Shown here: positions 8,613-17,200 of the stretch, piece by piece
Layout of the letters: each line of letters starts with the position of its first letter
How positions within the stretch are numbered: position 1 is the first letter of the stretch
Source: Mycobacterium sp. 3519A
GTDB taxonomy: Bacteria; Actinomycetota; Actinomycetes; Mycobacteriales; Mycobacteriaceae
Direction of reading: 5' to 3'
DNA length: 64,000 nt
Assembly (NCBI RefSeq): GCF_900240945.1
Contig: NZ_OESG01000013.1
Location: 1,488,001 to 1,552,000, forward strand
Made by a program: the position numbers and the translations under genes
Notes under the pieces: model-generated
What the model was told of the DNA's origin: nothing
Seen by the model: only the letters and a program-made list of their open reading frames with translations
Database searches by the model: none

Positions 8613-9665
8613 ATGAAGGCAGCAGTGCTCGAAAAGACCCGTAAGCCTCTGGCGCTCATGGAGATAGAGGAGCCGAAGGCCGTTCCTGGGTCGGTCGTGC
8701 TGAAGGTAGAAGCAGAGGGCATCTGCCGCACCGACTGGCACGTCTGGAACGGTGACTGGGGCTGGGTTGGGATGAGCCCGGAGTTGCCGCTGGTGATGGG
8801 GCACGAGTTTGGTGGCACCGTCGTCGAGGTGGGCGAGGGTGTCAATTCCGTCCGTGTGGGCGACCGCGTCACCACGCCGTTCCACGAGGCGTGCGGCAGG
8901 TGTTCCTATTGCCTCGTCGGGCACTCCAACCTCTGCGACGACCTGGAGTTCATCGGGCTCACGCACTCAGGGGGCTACGCGGAGTACACCGAAATCCGCA
9001 ACGCAGACTTCAATTGCATTCAGCTTCCCGACAATGTCGACGCCCTCAGTGCGGCGGCCATCGGATGCCGTTACATGACGGCTTTCCACGCCGTGACGCG
9101 ACAGGGGCGTATGGAGCCTGGAGACTGGGTCGTGGTCTACGGGGCAGGGGGCGTCGGGCTCTCGGCAGTTCAGATCGCGAGTTCCCTGGGTGGACAGGTG
9201 ATCGCGGTGGATCTCGCAGACGACAAGCTGGCGAAGGCGACAGCAGAGGGAGCCGCACACACCATCAATGCCGGGTCGCACGATGCGCCCGCAGCGGTGC
9301 GCGAGCTGACTGGCGGCGGCGCTAATGTCGCAATCGGGGGACTGGGTTCGCAAGTCGTGGTAGACGCCGCGTTGATGTCGCTACGAAAGGGCGGCCGCCT
9401 CGCTCAAGTCGGCCTGACAAGCCAGGCCGAACAAGGCCGCGTCTCGATCCCGATCGACCACATCATCGAGACCGAGATCGAGCTCGTGGGCAGCGTCGGC
9501 AACCCGCACTCCGATTACCCACGTCTGCTGAACCTGGTCCGTCGGGGCATCCTGCAGCCGGCTCGCATCGTCGGCCAGCAGCTTGGGCTTCAAGAGGTGC
9601 AGGGCGTCCTCGATGCAATGGACACATTCGAGACGGTCGGGTTCTCTGTCATCACGGAGTTTTGA
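8613..9665 (+). CDS. Zinc-dependent medium-chain alcohol dehydrogenase
   Basis: 350 residues. The ATG at 8613 is preceded by GAGGAG at 8603-8608, which overlaps the permease stop. Catalytic zinc ligands are C38 (EGICRTDWH) and H64-E65 (VMGHEFGG). The structural zinc loop has four cysteines in HEACGRCSYC and the following SNLC. The Rossmann motif GAGGVGLSAVQ is near 175-185, and the acidic residue of the next strand (VIAVDLADDK) indicates NAD preference. It is the last gene of the aldehyde dehydrogenase / permease operon and supplies the first oxidation of a primary or secondary alcohol. The downstream spacer to the convergent carboxylase (9666-9801) shows nothing I can name. Confidence 0.88.
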   Translation: MKAAVLEKTRKPLALMEIEEPKAVPGSVVLKVEAEGICRTDWHVWNGDWGWVGMSPELPLVMGHEFGGTVVEVGEGVNSVRVGDRVTTPFHEACGRCSYCLVGHSNLCDDLEFIGLTHSGGYAEYTEIRNADFNCIQLPDNVDALSAAAIGCRYMTAFHAVTRQGRMEPGDWVVVYGAGGVGLSAVQIASSLGGQVIAVDLADDKLAKATAEGAAHTINAGSHDAPAAVRELTGGGANVAIGGLGSQVVVDAALMSLRKGGRLAQVGLTSQAEQGRVSIPIDHIIETEIELVGSVGNPHSDYPRLLNLVRRGILQPARIVGQQLGLQEVQGVLDAMDTFETVGFSVITEF

Positions 9666-9801
9666 GAACGCCGGAGGCGCAATCACCCACGGCTAAGGAG
9701 GGTGCCGATCGTCGATAGGGCGCCGAGGTTGCAGACGTTAATCGAAGGTGAAACCGGAGAGTCGCCCGACTGACGAACGAGACGGAGGCGTGGCGCACAG
9801 A

Positions 9802-11298
9802 TCACGGAAAAATGAGGGTGCGGGACACCGGTTCCGCGGCCGCCTGCCTGGCGTAGATGCCGCGTTGCAGCGCTGACAGCAGCGCGTTGCGGGTCTCTTC
9901 TGGGTGAATGAGGTCGTCGAAGCCGAGGTGACCTGCCGACCGGAACGACGCCTCCACCTCGGCTTTGCGTAGTCTCGCTTCGACGTCTTCGGCGGCATGG
10001 GACGCCTTGCTCAACGCGGCGGCGCTCATCGCGCCCATGGTGGCGCCGGGGTAGGCGAACGTCGCGCTCTGGTTGTCGAACCCCAACAGCGACATCACCA
10101 TTGACCCGAAGCCGTAGGCCTTCCGCAGCGTCACATGCAGCTTGAGTGTCGTCGCAGCGGTCTGCGCGGCGAACATTCTGGCGCCACTGCGCAACACGCC
10201 GCTTCGCTCGGACCGACTGCCGGGCAGCATCCCCGGGTTGTCGGCGAGGAACACGATCGGCAGGTGAAACGAGTCGGCAACCATGATGAAATGCGCTGCC
10301 TTGTCGGCGGCGTCGGCGTCGATGGAGCCGGCGATCACCTTTGGCTGGTTGGCGACCACCGCGACGGGATGTCCGCCGAGATGGGCGAGCGCGCAGATGA
10401 TGGCCGGCCCGAACTTGGGTTGCACCTCGAACCAGCCGCGCGCGTCGAACACCACGTCGAGGACCGCGCGCATGTCGTAGACGCGGCGGTTGCCGCGGGG
10501 GACGATGTCGAGCAGTTCGGGTGTCGAACGCGGTTCGGCCGCTTCGTCTTCGGGTAGCGACGGTGGATACGACCATGCGCTCGGCGGGAAGTACGACAGG
10601 TATCGGCGGATGTCGTCCAGCACCGCTTCGTCGTCCTCGGCGAGGTTGTGGATCACGCCGCTGGCCAGCGCGACGTTCGGTCCACCCAGGTCCTCTTTTG
10701 AAATGTCTTCGCCCGTAGACTCTTTGACCACCGGCGGTCCGGCGGTGAAGATCGCGCCCTGCCGACTCATGATGGTGAAGTCGCACACCGGAGCCACCAA
10801 TGCGCCGTGTCCTGCCGAGGGGCCCAGTAGCCCTCCGATCATCGGCACCTTGCCGGAGCACCGCGCCTGGGCCAGCAGGTCGGTGGGGGTGCGGCCGTAA
10901 TGCTCACCGCTGGGCCGGAAGCCGGCGCCCTCGAGCAGCATCACCAGCGGGATCCGGTCGCGCAGTGCGAGTTCGGCTAGCCGGTAGCGCTTGGCGTTTC
11001 CGCCAGGCCCGATGCTGCCCGCCAGGGTGGTGAAGTCCTCGGCGCCGACCATCACCGGCGAACCGTTGATCAGCCCTGAGCCGGCGACGATCCCGTCGGC
11101 CGCGATATCGCCGCCGACGAGCGTGCCGAACTCACGAAACGAGCCCTTGTCGAGAAGGTGCTCGAGGCGGGCGCGGGCGTCGAGTTTGCCCTTGCCGTGA
11201 TGTTTGGCGAGTCGATCGGTGCCGCCCATCGCACGGGCGTGTTGACGGCGGCGGGTCAGTTCATCGAGCGTGCTGTCCCAATCGTCAGCCTTCGTCAT
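9802..11298 (-). CDS. Acyl-CoA carboxylase carboxyltransferase (beta) subunit
   Basis: 498 residues with the two crotonase-like halves of biotin-dependent carboxyltransferases, which move CO2 from carboxybiotin to an acyl-CoA. The N-half has LLEGAGFRPSGEHYGR and GPSAGHGALVAPVCDF. The C-half has VFLADNPGMLPGSR and AYPGATMGAMSA, which build the oxyanion holes. It starts at an ATG 174 bases from the divergent F420 oxidoreductase. No biotin carboxylase (alpha) subunit lies nearby, so it must use one encoded elsewhere or act in an AccD-type complex. The acyl-CoA (acetyl, propionyl, methylcrotonyl or other) cannot be told from the sequence alone. Confidence 0.85.
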   Translation of the reverse strand: MTKADDWDSTLDELTRRRQHARAMGGTDRLAKHHGKGKLDARARLEHLLDKGSFREFGTLVGGDIAADGIVAGSGLINGSPVMVGAEDFTTLAGSIGPGGNAKRYRLAELALRDRIPLVMLLEGAGFRPSGEHYGRTPTDLLAQARCSGKVPMIGGLLGPSAGHGALVAPVCDFTIMSRQGAIFTAGPPVVKESTGEDISKEDLGGPNVALASGVIHNLAEDDEAVLDDIRRYLSYFPPSAWSYPPSLPEDEAAEPRSTPELLDIVPRGNRRVYDMRAVLDVVFDARGWFEVQPKFGPAIICALAHLGGHPVAVVANQPKVIAGSIDADAADKAAHFIMVADSFHLPIVFLADNPGMLPGSRSERSGVLRSGARMFAAQTAATTLKLHVTLRKAYGFGSMVMSLLGFDNQSATFAYPGATMGAMSAAALSKASHAAEDVEARLRKAEVEASFRSAGHLGFDDLIHPEETRNALLSALQRGIYARQAAAEPVSRTLIFP

Positions 11299-11472
11299 GC
11301 CTCGACTCCTCTTCGTCCCCTGCCCTTCGGGCGTGGGCCCAGCGGGCCTCGCTCGTTCCTCACTCGTTGTCGTCTTCAGATGTCACGCGCCACTCCTGTC
11401 GTCAGAAGGCGATCGTCGCACCGGCATGTTCGCGTTGACCATACTGAATTGCTTACTGTAGCGTCGGCGGCT

Positions 11473-12519
11473 ATGGGTAGCGACGGCGGCCTCAGGGTCG
11501 ACGCGGCCGTTGCCAGCGGACTCACCCGCGTCGCGGAGGCGGCAGGCACGCTCGAGCGACGGGGCTACGACGGTTGTTGGACCGCCGAGATCAACCACGA
11601 TCCCTTCTTGCCGTTGGTGCTCGCCGCCGAGCACACCACCCGAATCGAGTTGGGCACCAGCATCGCCGTGGCCTTCGCGCGCAATCCCATGACAGTGGCC
11701 AACGTCGGATGGGATCTGCAGGAGTACTCAGGCGGTCGGTTCATACTCGGACTCGGCTCACAGGTGCAGGCCCACATCGAGAAGCGTTTCAGCATGCCGT
11801 GGGGCCAGCCCGTGAAACGGATGCGCGAGTTCGTACTGGCGTTGCACGCGATCTGGTCGTGCTGGCGTGACGGCACGAAGTTGAGCTTCGAGGGTGACTT
11901 CTACACCCACAAGATCATGACGCCGATGTTCACCCCCGAGCCGCAACCGCACCCGTTTCCAAAGGTGTTCGTCGCGGCAGTCGGTGAGGCGATGACCGAG
12001 ATGTGCGGCGAGGTCGCCGACGGTGTGCTCGCCCACGCGTTCACCACCAAGCGGTACTTCGAAGAGGTCACCATCCCCGCGTTGATGCGTGGCATCGACC
12101 GCTCCGGACGGCAGCGCCGTGAGGTTCAACTATCGGCGCCCATGTTTGTGGTGACGGGGGAGACCGAAGAGCAGTTGACCGCGGCGTCGGCAGGCACGCG
12201 CAAGCAGATCGCGTTCTACGGCTCGACGCCGGCGTACCGCAAGGTCCTCGAACTGCACGGGTGGGGAGATCTGCACACCGAGTTGCACCGGCTGAGTCTG
12301 CAGGGTGAGTGGGACGCGATGGGTGCGCTCATCGACGACGAGATGCTCGAGGCGTTCGCGGTGGTCGCGCCGCTCGACACGGTGGCGAGCAAGATCCGCG
12401 AGCGGTGCGACGGGGTGATCGACCGCGTGCTGGTGGGATTCCCATCGTCGGTGGCCGAGGACACCGTGATCGCCCTGCTCGACGAGATGCGCGGCCAGTC
12501 TGTGCGGAGTCGCCCGTGA
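11473..12519 (+). CDS. LLM-class F420-dependent oxidoreductase, P450-coupled
   Basis: 348 residues from the ATG at 11473. The frame is open upstream to 11158 but runs through the opposite-strand carboxyltransferase gene and has no family similarity. The barrel starts at RVAEAAGTLERRGYDGCWTA, followed by IELGTSIAVAFARNP and the deazaflavin-contacting GGRFILGLGSQV with HIEKRFSM. Its last codon overlaps the GTG of the cytochrome P450 (GTGA), so both are made together and probably act in one pathway, perhaps reducing a product the P450 oxidises. There is no strong Shine-Dalgarno sequence, so translation may be nearly leaderless from a start in the AT-rich stretch just upstream. Confidence 0.83.
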   Translation: MGSDGGLRVDAAVASGLTRVAEAAGTLERRGYDGCWTAEINHDPFLPLVLAAEHTTRIELGTSIAVAFARNPMTVANVGWDLQEYSGGRFILGLGSQVQAHIEKRFSMPWGQPVKRMREFVLALHAIWSCWRDGTKLSFEGDFYTHKIMTPMFTPEPQPHPFPKVFVAAVGEAMTEMCGEVADGVLAHAFTTKRYFEEVTIPALMRGIDRSGRQRREVQLSAPMFVVTGETEEQLTAASAGTRKQIAFYGSTPAYRKVLELHGWGDLHTELHRLSLQGEWDAMGALIDDEMLEAFAVVAPLDTVASKIRERCDGVIDRVLVGFPSSVAEDTVIALLDEMRGQSVRSRP

Positions 12520-13751
12520 CCGTGCCGACGATGGACGAAGCCGCCAAGGTGTTCGCCGACCCGCTGGCGTACACCGACGAGGCGAAACTGCATGCAACGC
12601 TGGCGCATCTGCGTGCCCACGCCCCGGTGGCGCGGGTCGAGGTGCCGTCCTACCGGCCGTTCTGGGCGATCACCAAGCACGCGGACGTCATGGCCATCGA
12701 GCGCGATAACGCATTGTTCACCAACTCGCCACGACCGGTGCTGATGACGGAAGAGGCCGACGAACAGCAGGCGGCGATCGGCATCAACACACTCATTCAC
12801 ATGGACGACCCGCAACACCGGGTGGTGCGGGCGATCGGCGCGGACTGGTTCCGGCCGAAGGCGATGCGCGCGATGAAGGTTCGCGTCGACGAACTCGCCA
12901 AGCGGTTCGTGGACGGCATGGCGCAGGCAGGCCACGAGTGCGACTTCGTCCAGGAGGTCGCGGTGAACTACCCGCTTTACGTGATCATGTCGATGCTTGG
13001 CCTGGCCGAAGAAGACTTCCCCCGGATGCTCAAGTACACCCAGGAGATGTTCGGCAACGACGACCCCGAACTGCAGCGTGGTACCACCAAAGAAGAGCAG
13101 ATGGCGTCGCTGCTCGACATGTTCGCGTACTTCACCGCGGTGACGGCGTCTCGCCGCGAGCGTCCGACCGAGGATCTGGCGTCGGCCATCGCCAACGCCA
13201 CGATCGACGGCGAACCGCTGAACGACATCGAGACGGTGTCGTACTACGCGATCGTCGCCGCCGCGGGCCACGACACCACCAGCGCGGTGATCTCCGGTGG
13301 GCTACACGCGCTGATCGAGCATCCCGACCAACTCGCCCGACTCAAGGCCGACATGGATCTGATGCCGTTGGCCACCGAGGAGATGATCCGTTGGGTCACG
13401 CCGGTCAAGGAGTTCATGCGAACGGCTCAGGAGGACACCACCGTTCGCGGTGTGCCGATCGCCGCGGGTGAATCGGTGCTGCTGTCATACGCGTCGGCGA
13501 ACCGCGACGAGGAAATCTTCGACGACCCGTTCGCATTCGACGTCGGCCGTGATCCCAACAGACACAACGCGTTCGGTTACGGGGTGCACTTCTGTCTTGG
13601 TGCGGCGTTGGCCCGGATGGAGGTCAACAGTTTCTTCTCGGAGCTGGTTCCGCGACTGGAGTCGATCGAACTGACCGGCGATCCCCAACACATCGCGACG
13701 ATCTTCGTCGGCGGACTCAAGCACTTGCCGATTCGCTACGCGCTGAGCTGA
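12516..13751 (+). CDS. Cytochrome P450
   Basis: 411 residues from a GTG overlapping the upstream stop. All P450 hallmarks are present: the oxygen-activating I-helix AGHDTTSAVISGG near 249-261, the E-x-x-R pair in EEMIRWVTP near 287, and the haem-binding loop FGYGVHFCLGAALARME with the thiolate cysteine near 358. The length and soluble N-terminus are typical of bacterial class I enzymes, which need a ferredoxin and its reductase. Such a pair lies 26 kb away (39.5-41.1 kb), but a link is only conjecture. The CYP family was not assigned. The gene ends 6 bases before the convergent secreted-protein gene. Confidence 0.92.
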   Translation: MTVPTMDEAAKVFADPLAYTDEAKLHATLAHLRAHAPVARVEVPSYRPFWAITKHADVMAIERDNALFTNSPRPVLMTEEADEQQAAIGINTLIHMDDPQHRVVRAIGADWFRPKAMRAMKVRVDELAKRFVDGMAQAGHECDFVQEVAVNYPLYVIMSMLGLAEEDFPRMLKYTQEMFGNDDPELQRGTTKEEQMASLLDMFAYFTAVTASRRERPTEDLASAIANATIDGEPLNDIETVSYYAIVAAAGHDTTSAVISGGLHALIEHPDQLARLKADMDLMPLATEEMIRWVTPVKEFMRTAQEDTTVRGVPIAAGESVLLSYASANRDEEIFDDPFAFDVGRDPNRHNAFGYGVHFCLGAALARMEVNSFFSELVPRLESIELTGDPQHIATIFVGGLKHLPIRYALS

Positions 13752-13757
13752 TTGCGC

Positions 13758-14737
13758 TTACGTTGGCAGCGGGATCCAGATCCCGAAGAACCAGAAACCC
13801 CATTGTTTGCGCACCGGATCCCAGACTGGTTGCACATTGAAACCGTAGTAGTCGAAGTCTGGCGGAGGCGGTGCGTCGTACAGTGGCAGCGGCCCGAGGT
13901 ATGGCGGCCTCGGGGGCGGGCCGTGACCCCATGGCGGCAGACCGTCACCCCATGGAGCGCCGTGAAAATGACCGTGCCAGTCGCTGTCATTCGGGTTCCA
14001 CGGTGGCTGCCAGTTGTGCCCGTCGTCTGCACCTGATCCGTGATGGTCAGGCCCTGCTGGTGCTCCGGGGTCGTGTGGTGTGCCAGCAGGCGCAGGCCCG
14101 GTTGGCGCGTCCGGCCTGCCAGGTGTGGCAGGGGTGTCAGGCCCGTTAGGCGCCGTGGGATTCGCGGGGCCGCTTGGGGTTTCGGGCCCGACCGGCCCGG
14201 CGGGTGCCGCTGGCGCCGCGGGCGCCTCAGGTCCGCTCGGTGCTGCGGGCGCCGCTGGTGCGGCGGGTGCGTCGGGTCCGCTCGGTGCTGCGGGTGCCGC
14301 TGGTGCGGCGGGTGCGTCGGGTCCGCTTGGCGCCGCTGGTGCAGCCGGTACGGCGGGTGCACTTCCGCCGCCGCCGGTGTCGCTGGGAAAAAACGGACTG
14401 GCGCCACCGCCGAGTCCGCCACCAAGAGAGGGTTTTTTTTTCCAAGCAAAAGAGGCCATACGAAATGGGGGCCCGTCTGTTGGGCCCGGAGGTGTGTAAA
14501 AGAACCAGACCCGCCTCCGCCACTGGAGCTGCCACCTCCGCTGGAGCTGCCACCTCCGCTGGAGCCGCCACCTCCGCCGCTCGAGCCGCCTCCGCCCCCG
14601 GCAAGGGGCGGACCGCCAGGACTGCGGAGTCCGGCGGGATCAGGCATGGCGCTCGCCACGTTTGACCCGAAGCCGATTCCGGTTGCGGTCAGAACGCAGG
14701 TGATTGCTGCCCCAGTCACGATGTGCACGAGCTTCAC
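13758..14737 (-). pseudogene. Secreted Gly/Ala/Pro-rich protein, reading frame broken (probably by an assembly error)
   Basis: The gene starts at 14737 with a signal peptide (LVHIVTGAAITCVLTATGIG, cleavage near VASA-MPD) and a Gly/Ser run. The frame is then lost between about 14500 and 14433. The correct continuation is in another frame: Ala/Pro/Gly repeats (PAAPAAPSGPDAP units), then a Trp-rich end with NWQPPWNPNDSDW, APWGDGLPPWG and QWGFWFFGIWIPLPT, stopping at 13758. The end closely matches the intact paralogue at 14968-15684. The break coincides with a T9 run and a sequence matching an Illumina adapter (separate entry), so the organism probably has an intact gene of roughly 300 residues. 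Its function is unknown, with export expected. Confidence 0.75.
14433..14500. other. Probable Illumina adapter read-through embedded in the assembly
   Basis: Plus-strand 14443-14466 matches the 24-base Illumina P7 flow-cell primer at 20 positions, with mismatches at 14449, 14454, 14456 and 14464. It is preceded by nine T (14433-14441), which on the other strand is adapter followed by A's, as when a read runs past the end of a short insert. After an 8-base gap (14467-14474), the length of an i7 index, the next 22 bases match the TruSeq read-2 adapter at 13 positions without gaps, ending in GTGTG at 14492-14496. The surrounding gene is Gly-rich and hard to assemble, and the reading frame is lost exactly here. 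Confidence 0.8.
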
Positions 14738-14926
14738 GGCTGGCCTTTCTCCGAGTCCTTAGTCGCTTTCGCGTCACACGCAAAGGTAGGAACGCGGATT
14801 ATGAGCCAGCTATGCGCTCGATCTCAGTGTGCTGCCAGGCCGATTCTCGCGGCCATGAACTTGACAGGAAACCCCAAGGCCGCCAAGGGATTCTTTTCAG
14901 TTGCGGCGAAGCGGAGAGCCGAAGGA

Positions 14927-14955
14927 GCGGCCGCCCCGGGCACAGGGGCGGCCGC
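14927..14955 (-). terminator. GC-rich hairpin, likely terminator of the intact secreted-protein gene
   Basis: GCGGCCGCCCC (14927-14937) pairs perfectly with GGGGCGGCCGC (14945-14955): an 11-bp stem with a 7-base loop. It begins 12 bases past the stop of the gene at 14968-15684. There is no U tract, as is common for mycobacterial terminators. The rest of the 230-base spacer should hold the promoter of the next secreted-protein gene. Confidence 0.6.
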
Positions 14956-14967
14956 CCTCCCTTCGGG

Positions 14968-15684
14968 TCAGATCGGGAGTGGAATCCAGATCCCGAAGAA
15001 ATAGAAACCCCATTGGTTGTAGCCGGGGTCCCAGATCGGCTGCTCCTGGAAGCCCCAGTAATTGATCGGTGGCGGCGGTGGCCCAAACGGATCCGGTAAC
15101 GGTCCGTCCCACGGAGGAGGTGGCGGGGCGCCCCATCCCCAAGGAGGCAGATCATTGCCCCAGGGCGCGTTGTGGAACCGGCCGCGCCAGTCGTTGTCTC
15201 CCGGATTCCACGGTGGTCGCCAATCGTGGTTGTCCGGTCCGCGGAAGCCGGGGCCGCCGGGATTGTGGAAGTCGCCCGGGCCTCCGGGTCCACCCGGTCC
15301 GCGGAAATCACCGGGGCCGCCCGGTCCGCGGAAATCGCCGGGTCCACCCGGTCCACGGTCCTGTGGCGGCCCGCCGGGTCCGCGGAAATCGCCTGGCGGC
15401 CCGCCGGGTCCACGGTCCTGTGGCGGCCCGCCGGGTCCACGATCCTGTGGCGGCCCGCCGGGTCCACGATCCTGTGGGGGACCACCGGGTCCACGGTCTT
15501 GCGGTGGCCCACCGGGTCCACGCTCGGGCGGGCCGCCTGGACCGCCACCCGGACCGCCGCCGCATTGCGCTCCTGGCACCGGACTGCACGGTGCAGCGTT
15601 CGCAACGCCTGCGCCTAGACCGATTCCGGTGATGCCGAGAGCACAGCCGATCGCTGCGCCAGCGATCGCTTGTTTGAAGTTCAT
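14968..15684 (-). CDS. Secreted Gly/Pro-rich repeat protein with conserved Trp-rich C-terminus
   Basis: 238 residues from the ATG at 15684, which has AAAGG upstream. In order: a signal peptide (QAIAGAAIGCALGITGIGLG, cleavage after VANA), two cysteines near 33 and 41, a collagen-like repeat region (56-128) of GPGGPPQDR and GPGGPGDFR units, then a Trp/Pro-rich C-terminal domain with WRPPWNPGDNDW, NAPWGNDLPPWG and QWGFYFFGIWIPLPI. The C-terminal domain is shared with the broken neighbour at 13758-14737, so the pair arose by duplication while the repeat core diverged. Function is unknown. An envelope or surface role is an inference from the signal peptide. The next gene leftwards is its paralogue. 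Confidence 0.75.
   Translation of the reverse strand: MNFKQAIAGAAIGCALGITGIGLGAGVANAAPCSPVPGAQCGGGPGGGPGGPPERGPGGPPQDRGPGGPPQDRGPGGPPQDRGPGGPPQDRGPGGPPGDFRGPGGPPQDRGPGGPGDFRGPGGPGDFRGPGGPGGPGDFHNPGGPGFRGPDNHDWRPPWNPGDNDWRGRFHNAPWGNDLPPWGWGAPPPPPWDGPLPDPFGPPPPPINYWGFQEQPIWDPGYNQWGFYFFGIWIPLPI
15301..15519 (-). repeat. 27-bp tandem coding repeats (GPGGPPQDR units)
   Basis: Within the secreted protein, five copies of a nine-residue unit GPGGPPQDR are interspersed with GDFR-type variants (one ten-residue GPGGPPGDFR, two nine-residue GPGGPGDFR). Adjacent copies are almost identical at DNA level, so the repeat number could change by slippage or recombination and could be collapsed in a short-read assembly. 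Confidence 0.8.
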
Positions 15685-15788
15685 TCCTGGCCTTTCGCGC
15701 GTCGAGAGACGCCCCAACCCGAACGCGAGGCTAGGCAGGCACCCTAAGAGCGAGCTATGCGGCGAGTAGCAATCTGCTGGGCGCCACC

Positions 15789-17081
15789 TCAGCGTGGCGC
15801 ATTGGTCCTGTCCAACTGCGCCTGCAGCGTGTTGGCGCCAAGGCTGGAGTCCTTCTTGCCGTGGGAGAGGGCGCGGATGGAGACGTCGTGGCCTTCGGCG
15901 GCTTTGCGGAGTGCGCCGACGGTGGCTTGTTCGCGGCTGATGTGGGTGAACGGGTCCCAGTGATACCAGCGCATCGCGTTTTCGTAGGTCATCTTGTTGA
16001 CCTCGTCGTCGGGCACGTTGTTGGCGGTCAACACCTCATGCAGCTGCTCAGGCGCCCCCGGCCACATGCTGTCGGAGTGTGGGTAGTCGGCTTCCCAGCA
16101 GATGTTGTCGATACCGATCTCGTTGCGCAGCTTGACCCCCACCGGATCGGAGATGAAACAGGTCAAGAAGTGCTCCCGGAACACCTCCGAGGGCAGCTTG
16201 CCCTTGAAGTCCTGGCCGGTCCAGGTGGAATGCATCTCATAGGTGCGATCCGCACGCTCCAAAAAGTAGGGAATCCAGCCGGTACCACCCTCACTCAACG
16301 CGACCTTGAGATCGGGGTACTTCTTGATCGGCTTGGACCACAACAAATCCGCCGCGGCCTGCACGATGTTCATCGGCTGCAAAGTGATCATCACATCCAT
16401 CGGCGCATCCGGCGCGGTGATCGCCAACCGGCCCGACGACCCGATATGCACATTCATCACCGTGTCGGTATCCACCAACGCCTCCCACAACGGCGTCCAG
16501 TAATCATCATGAAAACTCGGATACCCCATCGCGGCCGGATTCTCGGTGAACGTCAACGCATGCACACCGCGTTTGGCGTTGCGGCGCACCTCGGCCGCGC
16601 ACGCTTCGGCGTCCCAGATCACCGGCAGACACATCGGAATGAACCGCGCCGGATACTGCCCGCACCACTCCTCGACATGCCAATCGTTGTAGGCCTGCAA
16701 CAACGCCAACGAAAACTGCGGATCCTCAGTGGCGAACAACCGGCCGGCGAAACCCGGAAACGACGGAAAGCAGATCGAGCCCAGAATGCCTCCGGCGTTC
16801 ATGTCCTTGACCCGCTCATCGACCTTCCAACACCCCGGCCGGATCTCATCCAAACCCTGCGGCTCCAGCCCGTACTCCTCCTTCGGCCGACCCGCAACCG
16901 CATTGAGCGCCACATTCGGGATCACCACATCACGGAACTGCCAAGTATCCGAACCATCCGGGTTATGCACCAACCGCGGCGCCTCATCCAAATACTTCTT
17001 CGGCAGATGATTCTTGAACATGTCCGGCGGCTCGACCACATGGTCATCCACGCTGATCAGAATCATGTCCTCTTTATTCAT
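15789..17081 (-). CDS. Amidohydrolase-family protein (metal-dependent hydrolase/decarboxylase type)
   Basis: 430 residues from the ATG at 17081, which has GAGGAG nine bases upstream. Longer in-frame readings lack such a site. The N-terminal metal site ILISVDDHVVEPPDMF, the histidine strand TVMNVHIGSSGR, and the late WEADYPHSDSMWPGAPEQL motif carrying the catalytic acid are those of the amidohydrolase-2 family, which includes decarboxylases and hydratases of aromatic and unsaturated acids. In mycobacteria such proteins occur in several lipid and aromatic pathways. No partner gene is adjacent: the upstream neighbour is a divergent adenylate cyclase. The substrate is not predicted. Confidence 0.8.
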   Translation of the reverse strand: MNKEDMILISVDDHVVEPPDMFKNHLPKKYLDEAPRLVHNPDGSDTWQFRDVVIPNVALNAVAGRPKEEYGLEPQGLDEIRPGCWKVDERVKDMNAGGILGSICFPSFPGFAGRLFATEDPQFSLALLQAYNDWHVEEWCGQYPARFIPMCLPVIWDAEACAAEVRRNAKRGVHALTFTENPAAMGYPSFHDDYWTPLWEALVDTDTVMNVHIGSSGRLAITAPDAPMDVMITLQPMNIVQAAADLLWSKPIKKYPDLKVALSEGGTGWIPYFLERADRTYEMHSTWTGQDFKGKLPSEVFREHFLTCFISDPVGVKLRNEIGIDNICWEADYPHSDSMWPGAPEQLHEVLTANNVPDDEVNKMTYENAMRWYHWDPFTHISREQATVGALRKAAEGHDVSIRALSHGKKDSSLGANTLQAQLDRTNAPR

Positions 17082-17200
17082 AACTTCGACTCCTCGTCGC
17101 CTTGCCATCAACGTACGGCCGCGACGCGTGACGATGTCCCGATTCGAATCATCTGCGGCGTCAATTTCGTTGTGCCGCTGAAACTTGCGTTTAACGCGGG

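Noticed and set aside
11435..11459. TTGACC / TACTGT promoter for the F420 oxidoreductase-P450 pair
   Set aside because: The hexamers are only 13 bases apart, too close for a normal sigma-A promoter.
15301..15519. CRISPR array or non-coding tandem repeat
   Set aside because: The repeats are in frame within a secreted protein and have no unique spacers.
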